8,727 nucleotides of DNA from Candidatus Omnitrophota bacterium (lineage in GTDB: Bacteria > Omnitrophota > Gorgyraeia > Zapsychrales > JANLHA01): the NCBI GenBank assembly GCA_023247815.1, contig JAHFFS010000048.1, positions 1-8,727 of the forward strand, written 5' to 3'. The notes beneath the pieces were generated by a model. The model was not told where the DNA came from and ran no database searches. It saw nothing but the letters and a program-made list of their open reading frames with translations. Made by a program: the position numbers and the translations under genes. The first letter of the stretch is position 1; each line of letters opens with the position of its first letter. Of the stretch, positions 6,421 through 8,727 are shown one piece after another.

Positions 6421-7215
6421 TCAGGATGTTGTGGAAGACTGCTTTTTCAAATATTCTTCTAAGTAGAATTTGATTTTATTGGATGGGATAGCAAAACTGG
6501 AGTGTGTTGCCGTTGTTTCCTTTGCGGTGATCAGTCCGATCAAATGCCCTTTTCGGTCAAAGAGCGGCCCACCGCTGTCCCCTTTGTAGACATCAATGGA
6601 AGTTTGAATGAGATCAGTGCGTTTGACGCCGTTTTCCTGACTGGTTCGGCTGACCCCAAGGCCAGTCACTTTCCCGCCGGAAACCGTCTGCTGCAGAAAA
6701 TCGGAATTGCCGATGGTGATGATCTCATCGTCCAGTTCAACAGCATCGGAATCAGCGAGTGCCACGGCTGGAAGTGGATCTGGAATTTGGATTTTTAAAA
6801 AGGCCAAATCAAGCTCATTGATGTAGCTGATGATTTGGGCGTTTATTTTTTGTCCATTGTGTAAAGTGATTTGGATAAAATTCGCGTCGGCCACCGTATG
6901 GGCATTGGTGACAATGATCCCGGAAGAATGAATGATCACTCCGGAACCACTGCGCTGGTATTGTCCTTGTGCTACCTTTTGAATCAACAGGATCTGTCCG
7001 GACTGCGGATCAAAGACCGGTGATGCTTGGGGAGACTTGAAAACACCGATGATGGTCGCTTCCACTTGGACGATGGCAGACTGGGTTTCGATCATTTGTT
7101 CAATGATAGAGGTTTGAGCGAAAGCTGGTTGCGGGAGAAGAATTCCGGGTGTGAATATGGATAAGGTTAAAAATGAGAACAGAATTTCGATCTTTATTTT
7201 TGATTTTAACGCCAT
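6421..7215 (-). CDS. Exported HtrA-like trypsin-fold serine protease, no PDZ domain
   Basis: Serine protease of 264 residues. A Sec signal peptide (hydrophobic core about 10-28, probable cleavage AFA/QTS after residue 33) puts it outside the cytoplasm. The catalytic triad is visible: His106 in VTNAHTVADA, Asp136 in NELDLAFLKI, and Ser214 in KGDSGGPLFD. The DLAFLKI and SDSDAVELDDEIITIGN-type elements are those of the S1C (HtrA/DegP) family, but the nucleophile motif is GDSGGP rather than the usual HtrA GNSGGP. The protein stops after the protease domain, so the PDZ domains of DegP/DegS are absent. An about 35-residue stretch (55-89) before RSGSGVII is longer than minimal. ATG 7215 has no strong ribosome site. 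Convergent with the TPR gene (9 bases between stops). Substrate unknown. Confidence 0.88.
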   Translation of the reverse strand: MALKSKIKIEILFSFLTLSIFTPGILLPQPAFAQTSIIEQMIETQSAIVQVEATIIGVFKSPQASPVFDPQSGQILLIQKVAQGQYQRSGSGVIIHSSGIIVTNAHTVADANFIQITLHNGQKINAQIISYINELDLAFLKIQIPDPLPAVALADSDAVELDDEIITIGNSDFLQQTVSGGKVTGLGVSRTSQENGVKRTDLIQTSIDVYKGDSGGPLFDRKGHLIGLITAKETTATHSSFAIPSNKIKFYLEEYLKKQSSTTS

Positions 7216-7342
7216 TGCTTCATTCTAGCTTTTTTTTAACAGTTGCGCAAGGGTCAGCATCAATCAGCGACGGCGGCATAATTTTAAAGTGTAAGTATTT
7301 TCTTTGATTTAGCTATAGACAGCGATCGAAGGAGTTGATAGT
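7216..7342. promoter_or_regulatory. Divergent intergenic region, probable promoters for both sides
   Basis: AT-rich spacer between the leftward protease gene and the rightward leader/MORN/msrA cluster; any promoters for both should be here. On the plus strand TATAGA (7314-7319) and CATAAT (7277-7282) are possible -10 boxes, but neither has a good -35 at 16-18 bases. A perfect 8-base palindrome TTGCGCAA lies at 7243-7250, and TCAGC occurs twice one helical turn apart (7254-7258, 7264-7268). None of these is enough to name a regulator. Confidence 0.35.
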
Positions 7343-7390
7343 ATGTCATATATTGTCCTAAAAAATTTTTGTGAAGGAGGGTTGGCATGA
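7343..7390 (+). CDS. Possible 15-residue leader peptide ORF
   Basis: A short ORF with ATG at 7343 encodes MSYIVLKNFCEGGLA and stops with TGA at 7388-7390. GGAG (7331-7334, within GAAGGAG) lies 8 bases before its ATG, an ideal ribosome site. The stop overlaps the next gene's start as ATGA, the classic arrangement for translational coupling. The product has no run of a single amino acid that would suggest attenuation, and no known family is recognised. The last codons coincide with the ribosome site of the downstream gene, so ribosomes translating this ORF would cover it. It could be a real leader or a chance ORF in a spacer. Confidence 0.4.
   Translation: MSYIVLKNFCEGGLA
7374..7380 (+). promoter_or_regulatory. 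Strong ribosome binding site of the MORN-repeat gene
   Basis: AAGGAGG, a near-complete anti-16S match, 6 bases before the ATG at 7387. An in-frame TGA at 7372-7374 excludes any earlier start, which fixes the gene's beginning. Confidence 0.85.
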
Positions 7391-7749
7391 AAAAAATTAT
7401 AATTTTTTCAGCGATGATGCTTTCGATGTGGATTGGGTTAGTTTCAGCTCAGCCCATGGATGGGAAAGAAAAAACTTATTATGAAAATGGTCAAGTCATG
7501 GCCATCACAGAATACAGCAAAGGGGTGAAGCACGGAATTTCTCAGGTTTTTGATGAACAAGGGAAATTGAAGTATGAGGAAATTTACGTCAAAGGGGCCA
7601 TGGTCGATAAGATTTTTCCTGCCTCTAAGCGCGATTATGGCCCATTCAAGGTGTTTGCTAACCCTTTATTTTGGGTCGGTTTTGTTGCGGTTTGCGGTCT
7701 TTTATGGTTCTTGTTTTCGAAAGTACTGTTAAAAAATCAACATATTTAA
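7387..7749 (+). CDS. Small exported MORN/YwqK-repeat protein with C-terminal membrane helix
   Basis: A 120-residue protein. A signal peptide or N-terminal anchor spans residues 1-21 (VSA/QPM cleavage likely). Two MORN_2/YwqK-type repeats follow: YYENGQVMAITEYSKGVKHG (31-50) and VFDEQGKLKYEEIYVKGAMVD (54-74). A membrane helix at about 95-115 is followed by a short basic tail, so the repeats should sit on the outer face of the inner membrane. Proteins with these repeats are often annotated as 'YwqK family antitoxin', but no toxin gene is adjacent, and that name says little about function here. The start is set by AAGGAGG and an upstream in-frame stop. The stop is one base before msrA, so the two are probably one operon. 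Function unknown. Confidence 0.8.
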   Translation: MKKIIIFSAMMLSMWIGLVSAQPMDGKEKTYYENGQVMAITEYSKGVKHGISQVFDEQGKLKYEEIYVKGAMVDKIFPASKRDYGPFKVFANPLFWVGFVAVCGLLWFLFSKVLLKNQHI

Positions 7750-7750
7750 C

Positions 7751-8245
7751 ATGAAGTTAGTTAAAGGCGCTTCGGAATTACAATCCGCTACTTTTGCTGC
7801 CGGCTGTTTTTGGGGAGTTGAAGAAACTTTTCGGGTCAGCAAAGGTGTTAAAGAAACAGCAGTCGGTTATATGGGGGGCCATACTGCAAATCCGTCCTAT
7901 GCGCAGGTTTGCACCGGGACTTCTGGTCACGCCGAAGCAGTTCAAGTTAAATTTGATCCCAGTCTTATCAGTTATGATGAGTTGCTTACGATCTTTTGGA
8001 AGTGTCATAACCCGATGTCTTTGAATCGACAGGGACCGGATGTCGGGACGCAATATCGGTCGGTCATATTTTTTCATACACCGGACCAAGAGAAATCTGC
8101 CCGTCGGGCAAAGGGACAATTAGAGAAGAGGGGTATTTATCCGCAGCCGGTGGTCACGGAAATTGTTCCCACTGCCCATTTTTATCCAGCGGAAGAGTAT
8201 CATCAGCAGTATCTTAAAAAGCGGGGCATAAATTCCTGCCATTAG
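7751..8245 (+). CDS. msrA: Peptide-methionine (S)-S-oxide reductase MsrA
   Basis: Reduces the S-epimer of methionine sulfoxide in proteins and free methionine, normally with thioredoxin. The 164-residue protein has the MsrA signature GCFWGVEETF with catalytic Cys19, then GYMGGHTANPSYAQVCTGTSGHAEAV, the GPDVGTQYRSVIFF block, and the C-terminal PAEEYHQQYL element. Cys163, second from the end, is the best candidate resolving cysteine; Cys54 and Cys85 are also present. There is no signal peptide, so it acts in the cytoplasm, and no fused MsrB domain. No ribosome site is visible before ATG 7751; the MORN gene ends one base upstream, so translation probably depends on reinitiation. A terminator overlaps its 3' end. 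Confidence 0.96.
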   Translation: MKLVKGASELQSATFAAGCFWGVEETFRVSKGVKETAVGYMGGHTANPSYAQVCTGTSGHAEAVQVKFDPSLISYDELLTIFWKCHNPMSLNRQGPDVGTQYRSVIFFHTPDQEKSARRAKGQLEKRGIYPQPVVTEIVPTAHFYPAEEYHQQYLKKRGINSCH

Positions 8246-8265
8246 AAGTGGTGGCAGAATTTTTA
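8231..8265 (+). terminator. Rho-independent terminator overlapping the msrA stop
   Basis: AATTC-c-TGCCA (8231-8241) pairs with TGGCAGAATT (8252-8261), with one bulged C. The stem can extend through TTA/TGG to a GAAG tetraloop, and a TTTTT run ends at 8264. The msrA TAG (8243-8245) lies in the upper stem and loop, so the hairpin forms from the last msrA codons. It separates the MORN-msrA unit from the lipoprotein gene. Confidence 0.75.
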
Positions 8266-8299
8266 TCTAAAACATTTTCAGCTTGAAAGTGAGGGCATT

Positions 8300-8727
8300 A
8301 TGAAACAATTAACGATGTTCATCTTTTTGATTTTTACATTGTCTTTGCTGGGATGCGAAAGCATGGGAGATAAAACAAAAAAAGGGGCGATCCTCGGTGG
8401 TGTCGTTGGTGCCGCGGCCGGTGGGATCATTGGCCATCAATCCGGACATGGTTGGCAAGGAGCGCTGATTGGAGCCGGGGCCGGCGCTGTAGGCGGTGGT
8501 CTGATTGGAAATACGATGGATAAAAAAGCGACGGAAATGAATCCTAACCACATTTCCTTGACCAAAGTGGCAGAAATGGCTAAGAGCGGTGTTCCAGACA
8601 GTGTTATCATTGATGATTTGAAAAATTCGCAATCCATTTATGAGTTGGACGCGGAAATGATTGGCTATCTGAAGGACAATAATGTCGGTGATCGCGTGCT
8701 TGATTATATGCTCTCAACAGTTCATAA
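8300..8727 (+). CDS. Glycine-zipper lipoprotein (YMGG-like), 3' truncated by window
   Basis: The frame is open from ATG 8300 to the window end (142 codons plus two bases) with no stop, so the gene continues beyond. A lipoprotein signal ends in LLGC, with the lipidated Cys at residue 19; Glu at +2 is compatible with outer-membrane sorting by the enteric rule. Two glycine-zipper segments (29-45 and 54-70) with GGIIGHQSGH between them, ending in MDKK, match YMGG-like/OmpA-like glycine-zipper domains thought to insert in or span membranes. Residues about 85-140 (LTKVAEMAKSGVPDSVIIDDLKNS ... YLKDNNVGDRVLDYML) form a separate small helical domain. TGAGGG lies 4 bases before the start. Probably transcribed from its own promoter after the msrA terminator, but none is clear in the 34 bases available. 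Function unknown. Confidence 0.83.
   Translation, partial: MKQLTMFIFLIFTLSLLGCESMGDKTKKGAILGGVVGAAAGGIIGHQSGHGWQGALIGAGAGAVGGGLIGNTMDKKATEMNPNHISLTKVAEMAKSGVPDSVIIDDLKNSQSIYELDAEMIGYLKDNNVGDRVLDYMLSTVH

Noticed and set aside
6406..6446. Possible terminator between the convergent TPR and protease genes (CAGT/ACTG before TTTTT)
   Set aside because: The stem is only four pairs with a long loop and sits inside the protease coding region. I see no convincing terminator for either gene here.
7243..7268. TTGCGCAA palindrome and repeated TCAGC as operator candidates
   Set aside because: They are short and expected by chance. They match no regulator site that I can name, so they are noted only within the intergenic entry.
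7387..7749. Toxin-antitoxin module suggested by the 'YwqK antitoxin' family label
   Set aside because: The neighbour is msrA, not a toxin, and this protein has a signal peptide and membrane helix, so the label does not support a TA system.

Overview
This window comes from a diderm bacterium. It carries inner-membrane and pseudopilus parts of a type II secretion or type IV pilus-like machine, genes with Sec signal peptides and a lipoprotein gene. Gene style suggests a deep-branching group such as Candidatus Omnitrophota or another PVC/Elusimicrobia-like lineage. The clues are a GspL built as PilM plus PilN, a PilO-like GspM, an Ala-FTLIE prepilin site, and a YMGG-type glycine-zipper lipoprotein. 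This taxonomic guess is inference, and no marker gene is present. The GC content looks moderate by eye.

Positions 1-6411, plus strand, form one tightly packed operon. It opens with the 3' end of a peptidase MA-like gene cut by the window edge. Four pseudopilin genes follow: gspG, a GspI-like gene, gspJ and gspK. Then come a gspL-like gene (actin-like PilM half, one membrane helix, PilN half), a gspM/PilO-like gene with a long charged tail, and a secreted TPR protein. The junctions run from a 29-base overlap through 4-base overlap, 0 and 1 base up to 25 bases, so the genes are probably co-transcribed and partly translationally coupled. In the standard model GspG builds the pseudopilus shaft, GspI/J/K cap it, and GspL/GspM form the inner-membrane platform that links the pseudopilus to the GspE ATPase. 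GspC, D, E, F, H and O are not in the window.

Positions 6421-7215, minus strand, encode an exported HtrA-like serine protease without a PDZ domain, convergent with the operon. A 171-base gap separates it from a divergent plus-strand cluster. That cluster begins with a possible 15-codon leader ORF overlapping the next start by ATGA. It continues with a small exported MORN/YwqK-repeat protein and msrA (methionine sulfoxide reductase A). A good intrinsic terminator overlaps the msrA stop codon.

The window ends inside a glycine-zipper lipoprotein gene beginning at 8300, with no stop before the edge. I see no tRNA, rRNA, mobile element, CRISPR array or long repeat. The less ordinary points are the composition of the secretion platform (the PilM-PilN fusion, the GspM tail with two Trp motifs, and the coupled TPR gene) and the leader-ORF/MORN/MsrA cluster. 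Nothing here proves a wholly new system.
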